This document shows, one piece after another, positions 43,222-50,728 of a stretch of 64,000 nt of DNA; the stretch's first letter is position 1, and every line of letters starts with the position of its first letter. The stretch is taken from NCBI GenBank assembly GCA_903960915.1, contig CAJCCO010000032.1, positions 52,463 to 116,462 of the forward strand, written 5' to 3'. The translations under genes and the position numbers were made by a program. Under the pieces are notes generated by a model. That model was not told the DNA's origin. It ran no database searches and was given only the letters and a program-made list of their open reading frames with translations. Source of the DNA: an uncultured beta proteobacterium. Its GTDB lineage: Bacteria > Pseudomonadota > Gammaproteobacteria > Burkholderiales > Burkholderiaceae_C.

Positions 43222-45090
43222 ATGGCGCTTTTACAAATTTCTGAACCCGGCCAAACGCCCAACCCGCATGAGCGGCGCCTTGCCGTAGGCATCGACCTGG
43301 GCACCACCCATTCGCTGGTGGCGGCTGTGCGCCACGGGGTGGCCGAGTGCCTGCCCGATGCGCAGGGCCGGGTGATTCTGCCGTCGGTGGTGCGTTACTT
43401 GAGCAATGGCGGGCGTCAGATTGGTTTTGACGCCCAGTCCGCGTTGTCCATCGACCCCGAGAACACCATTGCCTCGGCCAAACGCTTTATGGGCCGCAGC
43501 CTGGCCGATGTGAAAGACCATGCCCGCTTGCCCTACCATTTTGTCGACCACTCGGGCATGCTTGGTGTGCAGACGGTGTTGGGTGAGAAGTCGCCGGTAG
43601 AAATAAGTGCTGAAATTTTGGCCACGTTGCGTTACCGCGCGGAAGACACGCTGGGTGACGACCTGTATGGGGCCGTGATCACCGTGCCGGCCTATTTTGA
43701 CGATGCCCAGCGCCAGGCCACCAAGGATGCCGCGCAAATGGCCGGGCTCAATGTTCTGCGCCTCATCAACGAGCCTACAGCGGCTGCCATTGCCTACGGT
43801 TTGGACAACGCCAGCGAAGGCATTTACGCCATTTACGACCTGGGCGGTGGCACCTTTGATATCTCCATCCTGCGCTTAACCCGAGGGGTTTTTGAAGTGG
43901 TAGCCACCGGTGGCGACTCGGCCCTGGGTGGTGACGATTACGACCACGCACTGGCTGACTGGCTGTTGGCGCAGCGCAACCCTCCATTGCTGCATGCCGA
44001 CCTAAGTGCTGCCGACCGTGCCGCGCTCAAAGTGGCCGCACGTGCCTGTAAAGAGGCCTTGTCATCCAGTGCTTCTGTGGCTTTCTCTGTGACCCTGGCC
44101 GGACTGCCCTTGGCCGTGAATGTCAGCACCCCTGATTTTGAAGCCGCCACGCACGCCTTGACAGCCCGCACGCTCACGGCGGTGCGCAAAGCTTTGCGTG
44201 ATGCCAAGCTGACGGTCGACGAAGTGCAGGGCGTGGTCATGGTGGGTGGCTCCACCCGCATGCCGCATATCCAGCGTGCAGTCGCCCAGTACTTTGGCCG
44301 AGAGCCCTTGACCAACCTGAACCCCGACGAAGTCGTGGCCTTGGGTGCAGCGCTTCAGGCCAACCAATTGGCGGGTAACAATCGGTCGGGCGACTTGCTG
44401 CTGCTTGACGTGATTCCGCTTTCCCTGGGTGTGGAAACCATGGGTGGCTTGGTGGAGCGCATCGTCTCCCGTAACGAGACCATTCCCACGGCCAAGGCGC
44501 AAGATTTCACCACCTACCAAGACGGTCAAACCGCCTTGGCGCTGCATGTGGTGCAAGGTGAGCGCGACCTGGTGGCAGACTGCCGCAGCTTGGCGCGCTT
44601 TGAGCTTCGCGGCATTCCTCCCATGGCCGCTGGTGCTGCCCGTATTCGGGTCACCTTCACGATTGATGCCGACGGTTTGCTCAACGTCAGCGCCAAAGAA
44701 ATGATCAGCGGCGTCGAGGCGCGCATTGATGTCAAGCCCACCTATGGCCTGGGCGACGACCAAATTACCCGCATGCTGCAAGACAGCTTCTCCACTGCCG
44801 AGGCCGATATCCAGGCCCGCGCCGTGATTGAAGCCCGCGTAGACGGCGACCGCATGCTGCTGGCCACCGGCAGTGCGTTGGCGGCCGATGGTGATTTGTT
44901 GTCAGCGGCTGAGCGTGCAGAGGTCGATGTCCTGATGGCCGCTGTTCAGCAGGCCCGTCACCTGGAAGATGCCGCCCAGATTGAAGCCGCCACCCAAGCA
45001 TTGGCCAAAGGTACCGAAGCGTTTGCCGCCCAGCGCATGAACCGAGGCATTCAAAAAGCCTTGGCCGGTAAAAATATTGCCACGGTCTAA
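43222..45090 (+). CDS. hscA: Fe-S assembly chaperone HscA
   Basis: Specialised Hsp70 that drives cluster release from IscU. The 622-residue product has the Hsp70 ATPase signatures [33 protein letters not shown] and [17 protein letters not shown], and a substrate-binding domain beginning near [19 protein letters not shown]. It ends before the EEVD-like tails of DnaK. The ATG at 43222 gives an N-terminal extension of about 20 residues before the ATPase domain, as in HscA. Upstream in-frame ATG at 43120 is unlikely. Confidence 0.95.
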   Translation: MALLQISEPGQTPNPHERRLAVGIDLGTTHSLVAAVRHGVAECLPDAQGRVILPSVVRYLSNGGRQIGFDAQSALSIDPENTIASAKRFMGRSLADVKDHARLPYHFVDHSGMLGVQTVLGEKSPVEISAEILATLRYRAEDTLGDDLYGAVITVPAYFDDAQRQATKDAAQMAGLNVLRLINEPTAAAIAYGLDNASEGIYAIYDLGGGTFDISILRLTRGVFEVVATGGDSALGGDDYDHALADWLLAQRNPPLLHADLSAADRAALKVAARACKEALSSSASVAFSVTLAGLPLAVNVSTPDFEAATHALTARTLTAVRKALRDAKLTVDEVQGVVMVGGSTRMPHIQRAVAQYFGREPLTNLNPDEVVALGAALQANQLAGNNRSGDLLLLDVIPLSLGVETMGGLVERIVSRNETIPTAKAQDFTTYQDGQTALALHVVQGERDLVADCRSLARFELRGIPPMAAGAARIRVTFTIDADGLLNVSAKEMISGVEARIDVKPTYGLGDDQITRMLQDSFSTAEADIQARAVIEARVDGDRMLLATGSALAADGDLLSAAERAEVDVLMAAVQQARHLEDAAQIEAATQALAKGTEAFAAQRMNRGIQKALAGKNIATV

Positions 45091-45112
45091 GCCTGAATAT
45101 AAAAAGCACACC

Positions 45113-45451
45113 ATGCCCATCATCAAAATACTGCCCCATCCTGAATACTGTCCGCAAGGGGCGCAAATTTCTGCGCCCGCCGGCACCTCAATTTGTGAGG
45201 CGATGTTGGACCACCACATCAACATCGAACACGCCTGCGACATGAGCTGCGCCTGCACCACCTGCCACGTCATCGTGCGCGAAGGCTATGCCTCCTTGAA
45301 TGAACTCGATGAAAACGAAGAAGACCTGCTGGACCGCGCCTGGGGCCTGGAGCCTAATTCGCGCTTAAGCTGCCAGGCATTTCTGGCGCAGCAAGACGTG
45401 GTGGTGGAGATTCCCAAGTACTCCATCAACCACGCCAAGGAAAACCATTAA
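45113..45451 (+). CDS. fdx: [2Fe-2S] ferredoxin of the Isc system
   Basis: Adrenodoxin-type ferredoxin supplying electrons for cluster assembly. The 112-residue product has three cluster cysteines in HACDMSCACTTCHVIV and the fourth in SRLSCQAFL. The acidic NELDENEEDLLDRAWGLEP stretch is typical of Isc ferredoxins. It follows hscA by 22 bases. No iscX gene follows; dnaQ begins 11 bases later, so the isc operon probably extends into dnaQ. Confidence 0.95.
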   Translation: MPIIKILPHPEYCPQGAQISAPAGTSICEAMLDHHINIEHACDMSCACTTCHVIVREGYASLNELDENEEDLLDRAWGLEPNSRLSCQAFLAQQDVVVEIPKYSINHAKENH

Positions 45452-45462
45452 AGGGCCAAGCT

Positions 45463-46176
45463 ATGCGCCAAATTTTTCTTGATACTGAAACCACGGGCCT
45501 GTCGGCTGACAACGGCGACCGTGTGATTGAAATCGGTTGCGTTGAGTTGTTCAACCGAAAACTCACCGGCAACAACAAACACTTTTACCTGAACCCCGGG
45601 CGGGAAAGTCATGAAGAAGCGCTGAAGGTGCACGGCATCACCAGCGAGTTCCTGAAGGACAAACCGCAGTTTCAAGCCGTGGCTGAAGAGCTGCTGGTCT
45701 ACCTGCAAGACGCAGAAGTCATCATCCACAACGCAGCGTTTGACGTTGGCTTTCTGAACAAAGAACTGGCGCTTATTGGTCGCCCGGCGCTCACCACCTT
45801 CGTGGCCAGTGTGACCGACACCCTGGTCATGGCCAAGGAAATGTTCCCCGGCAAACGCAACTCCCTGGACGCCTTGTGTGCCCGCCTAGACGTAGACAAC
45901 ACTGGCCGTACCTTGCACGGCGCCTTGCTTGATGCGGAGTTGCTGGCCGACGTCTACATCAACCTGACGCGTGGGCAAGATGCCCTGCTCATGGATGCCG
46001 GTTCTGATGCCGACACCCAGATGCATGTGGTAGCCGTTGACCTGAACACATTTGAGTTGCCCATACTTCGCGCCAACGAACAAGAAACCCTGGCCCACGA
46101 TGACGTACTCAAACAGATAGACAAAGCCAGCGGTGATAAAACTTTGTGGCGAAAACATGCTTTGGATATGGCATAA
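45463..46176 (+). CDS. dnaQ: DNA polymerase III epsilon subunit (proofreading exonuclease)
   Basis: The 3'-5' exonuclease that proofreads replication. The 237-residue product has the DEDDh motifs: Exo I MRQIFLDTETTGLS, Exo II IIHNAAFDVGFLNKEL and Exo III GRTLHGALLDAELLADVYI (His and Asp). The C-terminal region after residue 180 binds the alpha subunit in the family. The stop overlaps the predicted tRNA promoter. It directly precedes tRNA-Val. Confidence 0.95.
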   Translation: MRQIFLDTETTGLSADNGDRVIEIGCVELFNRKLTGNNKHFYLNPGRESHEEALKVHGITSEFLKDKPQFQAVAEELLVYLQDAEVIIHNAAFDVGFLNKELALIGRPALTTFVASVTDTLVMAKEMFPGKRNSLDALCARLDVDNTGRTLHGALLDAELLADVYINLTRGQDALLMDAGSDADTQMHVVAVDLNTFELPILRANEQETLAHDDVLKQIDKASGDKTLWRKHALDMA

Positions 46177-46177
46177 T
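46172..46177 (+). promoter_or_regulatory. possible -10 box for tRNA-Val
   Basis: CATAAT lies 25 bases before the tRNA, overlapping the dnaQ stop codon, and is followed by a G+C-rich discriminator (TCGCG). No convincing -35 is visible. Confidence 0.35.
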
Positions 46178-46201
46178 TCGCGTCTTCCTGATGCAGATTC
46201 A

Positions 46202-46276
46202 GGGCGGTTAGCTCAGGGGTAGAGCACTGCATTCACACTGCAGGGGTCGCAAGTTCGAAACTTGCACTGCCCACCA
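46202..46276 (+). tRNA. tRNA-Val (anticodon CAC)
   Basis: A full cloverleaf can be folded: acceptor GGGCGGT with ACTGCCC (one G-T pair), D stem GCTC/GAGC with loop AGGGGTA, anticodon stem CTGCA/TGCAG with loop TTCACAC (anticodon CAC), T stem GCAAG/CTTGC with loop TTCGAAA. The genome encodes the terminal CCA (46274-46276). It reads GTG codons. Confidence 0.95.
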
Positions 46277-46294
46277 AAATCTTCAATGATTTCA

Positions 46295-46326
46295 AGCACT
46301 TAGCGGAGACGCTAAGTGCTTTTTTA
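46295..46326 (+). terminator. Rho-independent terminator after tRNA-Val
   Basis: An eleven-pair perfect stem AGCACTTAGCG/CGCTAAGTGCT with a GAGA tetraloop, followed by a run of T. It ends the dnaQ/tRNA transcription unit. Confidence 0.92.
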
Positions 46327-46372
46327 TTGCTGGTGTTTAGAATGTGTTTAGATCGTTGGAGAATTTAGGCGC

Positions 46373-46486
46373 ATGACAGCAAATGACGCTCACCGAAAAG
46401 ATGCTAGGAACGCAGGATGGGAATACTGGGTTAATGGTCCCAGTCACTATGCTGCTGCTTTTTGGAGCAAAGGTGCTCAGGAGTGA
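46373..46486 (+). CDS. small ORF of unknown status (37 codons)
   Basis: ATG at 46373 to TGA at 46486, reading MTANDAHRKDARNAGWEYW and ending AAAFWSKGAQE. The composition is protein-like (aromatic residues, few rare codons), and the frame overlaps the start of the IS21-like fragment by four bases. There is no clear ribosome binding site. I do not recognise it; it may be a remnant of a longer gene disrupted near the tRNA. Confidence 0.3.
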   Translation: MTANDAHRKDARNAGWEYWVNGPSHYAAAFWSKGAQE

Positions 46487-46797
46487 TTGACGTAGGAACC
46501 CATAGCAAATTTAGGCGCAGGGTTTTACGTGAGAACGTATCCGTGCGCGAAGCAGCCCGACGGCTGCTTGTTTTCAGAAATACCGCAAAACGCTGGTTAG
46601 CCCAATCAGAAATGGTCGAGTCGAGTTACCCTAGGCGTGTAGCCACTGAGAGGCTGATTGATGCATACACGGAGCTCCTGCAACTTTGGACCAAGGCCGA
46701 CAGCCGCCGCGGCAACCATAGTCATCGCCACACACACCTCCCACCAAAGCATACTCATCCACATTACCCGGATGTTCACCATCGGCATGTTCTGTGA
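46483..46797 (+). pseudogene. IS21-family transposase (IstA) N-terminal remnant
   Basis: From a GTG at 46483 the frame reads IDVGTHSKFRRRVLRENVSV, then REAARRLLVFRNTAKRWLAQ, an IstA-type helix-turn-helix. Next comes LIDAYTELLQLWTKADSRRG, which resembles the segment after the HTH in IstA proteins. After about 46705 the translation becomes His/Pro-rich (HSHRHTHLPPKHTHPHYPD) and no longer looks like a transposase. No DDE catalytic domain or IstB gene follows, so this is a degenerate fragment. The 46277-46850 stretch contains nothing else I can support besides the terminator and the small ORF. Confidence 0.6.
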
Positions 46798-46850
46798 GTT
46801 TCGGTAATACCATCCGCTTCTAGTCGATATCCAACGCAAGGAGACAGGCA

Positions 46851-47471
46851 ATGCAGAACCCCAAGGAACACTGGGAGAAGGTCTATCAGACCAAGCAACC
46901 CGATGCGGTGAGCTGGTTTCAGGAGCACGCAACGCGGTCACTCGAACTCATCCGCTCGGTTGGATCCTCGTTGGACGCACAGGTGATTGATGTCGGCGGT
47001 GGCGCTTCAACACTGGTGGATGACCTGTTGAACAGCAGTTTCAAAAACGTATGGGTATTGGATCTGTCGGCCAGTGCCTTAGCGCATGCCCGCAAACGTC
47101 TGGGGGCAGCTGGAGATGGCGTGAAATGGATTGTGGGGGACATTTGTACAGTCAACCTGCCCGACCTGACGTATGGCATTTGGCATGACCGCGCCGTGTT
47201 CCACTTCTTGACTTACCCCGCTGACCGAGCTGCATATGTGCAGCAGGTCATGAAATCGGTAAAGCCGGGTGGACATGTGATTGTTGCGACTTTCGCGTCC
47301 GATGGTCCAGAGCAATGCAGTGGGTTGCCAGTCGCCCGGTATACCCCGGACCAGCTTCGTCAAGAGTTTGGGCCCTCGTTTAAGCTGCTTGAATATATGA
47401 GTGAAGAGCACAAAACCCCATGGCATTCAGTTCAGCATTTTGTCTATTGTCACTTCTTAAAGTTGGATTGA
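46851..47471 (+). CDS. class I SAM-dependent methyltransferase
   Basis: A 206-residue Rossmann-fold methyltransferase. Motif I is VIDVGGGASTLVDDLL (about residues 45-60), followed by the acidic WVLDLSASALAHARKRLG, then VGDICTVNLPDLTYGIWHDR, and motif post-I/III SVKPGGHVIVATFASDGP. The N-terminal EHWEKVYQTKQPDAVSWFQE is typical of small methyltransferases annotated near thiopurine methyltransferase or UbiE-like groups. The substrate is unknown. It starts with ATG after AAGGAGACAGGCA and lies between an IS21 fragment and the IclR gene, consistent with an acquired gene. Confidence 0.85.
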   Translation: MQNPKEHWEKVYQTKQPDAVSWFQEHATRSLELIRSVGSSLDAQVIDVGGGASTLVDDLLNSSFKNVWVLDLSASALAHARKRLGAAGDGVKWIVGDICTVNLPDLTYGIWHDRAVFHFLTYPADRAAYVQQVMKSVKPGGHVIVATFASDGPEQCSGLPVARYTPDQLRQEFGPSFKLLEYMSEEHKTPWHSVQHFVYCHFLKLD

Positions 47472-47715
47472 AGGCACTTTGTAAAGTGTTAGCGCCCCCC
47501 CCCGATAAAGTGGAAAAACTCCAAAAGGAATCACATCAATTGGCGCGCTAGGGACGTCGGGACCATGCGGTGCAATTTAATTAGTGTTCCCACGTTTATC
47601 ACTCCGGCACGCGGCTGCTTAAAAAATAAACAGGATTGCGGTTAACGTGGCTCAGATTTCGTCGTGAATTTGCCTCAGATTGGTTCAGTTTGTCTGCGAA
47701 ATTAACAAGCTGTGC
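47472..47715. other. non-coding gap with possible mobile-element debris
   Basis: No convincing gene. It contains a run of nine C (47495-47503) and a short repeated motif (GGCTCAGATT at 47649-47658, GCCTCAGATT at 47672-47681), the sort of internal repeat seen at insertion sequence ends. No complete element can be delimited. Confidence 0.35.
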
Positions 47716-48531
47716 TCAATTCCTGGAGGATGTCGAGGCAAGTCCCGCAATTTTTTGGGCTGCTAATTGCAATTTGGCCACATGGCTTGCGGCAATTTTC
47801 TCTGGTGTGAATAACCTATTAATCCACACAAGATTCACACAACCGAGCACTTTTCTATCTACCAAGATAGGGACGGCGATAGCCCCAAGACCGTCATCAA
47901 AGTCACTTTTAGGCCTGGAATAGTCACCACCCCAGGACGAATCCCTGACTGCATATCCGCGCAACCTCGTAGCTTCGAGCATTGCTTCCAGTGCTTCGGG
48001 TCTCTCCAGTAAATCGCGCCCCATGCCCGGATCTTTTTTGAGCTGGCTAAGAATGGATCCTTTCTCCTTTTCTGAGCACCATGCCAGATAAGCCCTGCCC
48101 GGTGCGGACATCAGCATGTTGATCCGATACCCGATTTCAAGCCTGTTCAGCGTGAAGTATGAGCGGTTACGACTGGTCTCGCACAACTGCATGAACGTCT
48201 TGCTGCGCACTGACACGTCAGACGGCCAGCGCACCGCCTCGCAAAGTTCATCAAGCACAGGGCCTGCGACAGAAGCCAGCCGTTCACCGGTAGGTGGCAT
48301 CTGAGCGGAGCCATGTTTTTGATGACTCAGGCGGTAACAGCTGTCACTTTGACTGCGCCAAATAAAGCCTTTTTGCTCAAGTGTTCTCAGAAGTCGGGTT
48401 AAGGTGGGTTTGGGTAATAAAGTCTCACGGTGTAGGTCGGCTGCGGTGAGAGCGTTGCGACGTTCAATCACACGCAGTAAATCTAAACCACGTTCGAGAC
48501 CCCGTACGGTGATGACTTTAGCTTGAGCCAT
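47716..48531 (-). CDS. IclR-family transcriptional regulator
   Basis: A 271-residue regulator. The N-terminal winged HTH (about 10-75) has GLERGLDLLRVIERRNALTA and PKPTLTRLLRTLEQKGFIWR. The C-terminal GAF-like effector domain has SAPGRAYLAWCSEKE and GAIAVPILVDRKVLGCVNLVW. The ATG at 48531 is used. It is divergent from the Tm-1-like gene, with the dyad at 48593-48613 between them, so it is the likely controller of the downstream tct/sulfatase operon and of itself. The effector is probably a substrate or intermediate of that pathway (inference). Confidence 0.9.
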   Translation of the reverse strand: MAQAKVITVRGLERGLDLLRVIERRNALTAADLHRETLLPKPTLTRLLRTLEQKGFIWRSQSDSCYRLSHQKHGSAQMPPTGERLASVAGPVLDELCEAVRWPSDVSVRSKTFMQLCETSRNRSYFTLNRLEIGYRINMLMSAPGRAYLAWCSEKEKGSILSQLKKDPGMGRDLLERPEALEAMLEATRLRGYAVRDSSWGGDYSRPKSDFDDGLGAIAVPILVDRKVLGCVNLVWINRLFTPEKIAASHVAKLQLAAQKIAGLASTSSRN

Positions 48532-48592
48532 GATGAATACCTTCGGCATGCATTGCAATGGACGCCTTGCATTGAAAAATCAAGACATAAAA

Positions 48593-48613
48593 ATGTTTCA
48601 TCAAGTGAAACAT
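48593..48613. promoter_or_regulatory. candidate IclR operator (8-bp inverted repeat)
   Basis: Perfect arms ATGTTTCA (48593-48600) and TGAAACAT (48606-48613) flank TCAAG. TTTCA...TGAAA dyads are typical of IclR-family operators. It lies midway between the divergent IclR and Tm-1-like genes. TGCATTG-like repeats just left of it (48548-48574) may be a second element. Confidence 0.65.
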
Positions 48614-48686
48614 ATCTAAATTCTACTTGCTTGCTAGCTCAACTTTTGCAAAAAATACCCTCGAAATATTTGCTGAAGGAGCTCTG

Positions 48687-49886
48687 ATGAAAACAGCGTT
48701 TGTGGTGGGTACGGCCGATACCAAAGGTGAAGAGTTGCGCTATGTGAAAAACATCTTGGCAATGGCGGGGGTGAATGCTCTGGTGCTTGACCTTGGCCCT
48801 ATCAGTCATGAAATCGATGTTGATGTGACCGCTGCAAAAATTGCCACTTACCATCCGCGTGGATCGGATGCTGTACTTAAAGAAACGGACCGGGGTCAAG
48901 CCGTCCACGCAATGTCAGTGGCTTTCGAGGCCTACGTGGAGGCGCATGTTCAGGACATTGATGCAATGATCGGCCTGGGGGGCTCTGGCAACACGGCCCT
49001 GGTAACACCAGGGATGCGCCGATTGCCCATTGGCGTACCCAAAGTCATGGTCTCGACAGTTGCCTCAGGAAACGTTGCCCCTTACGTTGGCCCGAACGAT
49101 ATCGCCATGATGTACTCCGTTGTCGATATTGCTGGACTTAATTCAATTTCCAGAAAAGTACTGGGCAATGCAGCCTGCTTTATTGCCGGCGCTCTCAAGT
49201 TTGAATTGCCGCCAGCTCCAAAACAGGAATTGCCAAATATTGGGTTGACGATGTTTGGCGTCACTACTCCCTGTGTCAACCTTGTTGTGGACCACTTGAA
49301 GTCACGCTTCGAGTGTTTTGTTTTTCATGCCACGGGAACGGGTGGGCAGACTATGGAAAAACTAACCGACAGTGGGCGCTTTGTAGGATTGATTGATTCG
49401 ACCACAACAGAGGTGGCCGATTTGCTCATGGGGGGCGTCATGAGCGCAGGCGAGGATCGCTTAGGTGCAGTTGCGCGCACCCAAATACCTTACGTGGGGT
49501 CTTGCGGCGCGTTGGACATGGTGAATTTTGGGGCACTGGAGACCGTCCCCGAGCAGTACAAACATCGCAAGTTGCATGTGCACAATTCGCAAGTGACCTT
49601 GATGCGCACCTCACCTGAAGAAAATCAGCGTATGGGTGAATGGATCGGCAACAAGCTCAATGCCTGCTCTGGGCAAGTTCGGTTTTTGATTCCAGAAAAA
49701 GGTATCTCAATTATTGATGTTGAGGGCATGCCCTTTCACGACCCTGAAGCCGATCAGGCCCTTTTCAGCGCCCTGGAGCGAACTGTAAAGCAGACCGAAA
49801 AGCGCAAGCTCATCCGTTTACCTTATGCCATCAATGATGCCGAGTTTGCAGAAGCACTTTGCGCTAATTTCCTAGAAATTATTTGA
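48687..49886 (+). CDS. Tm-1-like ATP-binding domain protein (UPF0261)
   Basis: A 399-residue protein of the UPF0261 family, the same family as the N-terminal domain of the tomato Tm-1 virus-resistance protein. It starts MKTAFVVGTADTKGEELRYV, a hallmark of the family, and contains GLGGSGNTALVTPGMRRLPI, VASGNVAPYVGPNDIAMMYS, HATGTGGQTMEKLTDSGRFV and the C-terminal LIPEKGISIIDVEGMPFHDP. Nucleotide binding is known for plant members; the bacterial reaction is not established. AAGGAG (48676-48681) precedes the ATG at 48687. It is the first gene of the operon and adjacent to its usual partner, the TIM-barrel protein. Confidence 0.9.
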   Translation: MKTAFVVGTADTKGEELRYVKNILAMAGVNALVLDLGPISHEIDVDVTAAKIATYHPRGSDAVLKETDRGQAVHAMSVAFEAYVEAHVQDIDAMIGLGGSGNTALVTPGMRRLPIGVPKVMVSTVASGNVAPYVGPNDIAMMYSVVDIAGLNSISRKVLGNAACFIAGALKFELPPAPKQELPNIGLTMFGVTTPCVNLVVDHLKSRFECFVFHATGTGGQTMEKLTDSGRFVGLIDSTTTEVADLLMGGVMSAGEDRLGAVARTQIPYVGSCGALDMVNFGALETVPEQYKHRKLHVHNSQVTLMRTSPEENQRMGEWIGNKLNACSGQVRFLIPEKGISIIDVEGMPFHDPEADQALFSALERTVKQTEKRKLIRLPYAINDAEFAEALCANFLEII

Positions 49887-49904
49887 TACAAAGAAGCTAT
49901 AAAA

Positions 49905-50726
49905 ATGACTAGAACAGAGTTGATGGAGAAGTTTCAGGACATGGTTAAGTCCAAAACACCCATCGTGGGGGGCGGCGCAGGAACGGGCTTGTCTGCCAAA
50001 TGCGAAGAGATTGGTGGGATTGACTTGATTGTTATCTACAACTCAGGGCGCTATCGTATGGCCGGACGAGGTTCACTGGCCGGGTTGTTGGCCTACGGCA
50101 ATGCGAATGAGATTGTGGTGGAGATGGCAAAGGAGGTGCTGCCCATGGTCAAGCACACGCCTGTATTAGCGGGCGTTAATGGGACAGATCCCTTCATGCT
50201 GTTAGAGCCATTTCTTAATGAGCTTAAAAATTTGGGTTTTGCCGGGGTTCAGAACTTCCCGACCGTGGGGCTGATCGATGGTGTGTTTCGCCAAAACCTA
50301 GAAGAAACCGGCATGGGGTATGCCCATGAAGTCAATATGATTGCCAAGGCACACGAATTGGGCATGTTGACCACGCCTTATGTCTTTAGCAGCCAAGATG
50401 CCATTGCTATGACGCAAGCGGGTGCAGACATGATCGTCGCCCATATGGGCTTGACAACTGGCGGAAGCATCGGCGCAGAAACTGCAAAAACGCTCGACGA
50501 TTGCGTGCACTTGATTGATGAATGGTCTGCCGCTGCGCGAGAGGTGCGACCGGACGTGATAGTTTTGTGCCATGGTGGACCGATCGCCAGTCCGGACGAC
50601 GCCGATTACATCTTGCAGCATTGCCAACACTGTCATGGCTTTTATGGTGCGAGCAGCATGGAGCGACTGCCTACGGAAATTGCGTTGGTTGAGCAAACCA
50701 AAAAGTTTAAAAAGATCCGGTTCTAA
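49905..50726 (+). CDS. PEP-hydrolase-family TIM-barrel protein
   Basis: A 273-residue protein of the phosphoenolpyruvate hydrolase/TIM-barrel signal-transduction family. Typical stretches are [21 protein letters not shown], here split as [14 protein letters not shown] and [20 protein letters not shown]; then [58 protein letters not shown] and [15 protein letters not shown]. The family fold resembles PEP mutase/isocitrate lyase enzymes. In plants and fungi it is fused behind the UPF0261 domain (as in Tm-1); here the two are separate adjacent genes, 18 bases apart. The reaction is unproven. Confidence 0.88.
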   Translation: MTRTELMEKFQDMVKSKTPIVGGGAGTGLSAKCEEIGGIDLIVIYNSGRYRMAGRGSLAGLLAYGNANEIVVEMAKEVLPMVKHTPVLAGVNGTDPFMLLEPFLNELKNLGFAGVQNFPTVGLIDGVFRQNLEETGMGYAHEVNMIAKAHELGMLTTPYVFSSQDAIAMTQAGADMIVAHMGLTTGGSIGAETAKTLDDCVHLIDEWSAAAREVRPDVIVLCHGGPIASPDDADYILQHCQHCHGFYGASSMERLPTEIALVEQTKKFKKIRF

Positions 50727-50728
50727 GT

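Noticed and set aside
46202..46276. Attachment site of an intact integrative element
   Set aside because: No integrase follows the tRNA and no second copy of the tRNA 3' end was found in the window; only a decayed IS21 fragment is present.
46606..46941. Minus-strand ORF opposite the IS21 fragment
   Set aside because: It spans the start of the methyltransferase gene antisense and has no ribosome binding site or recognisable domain.
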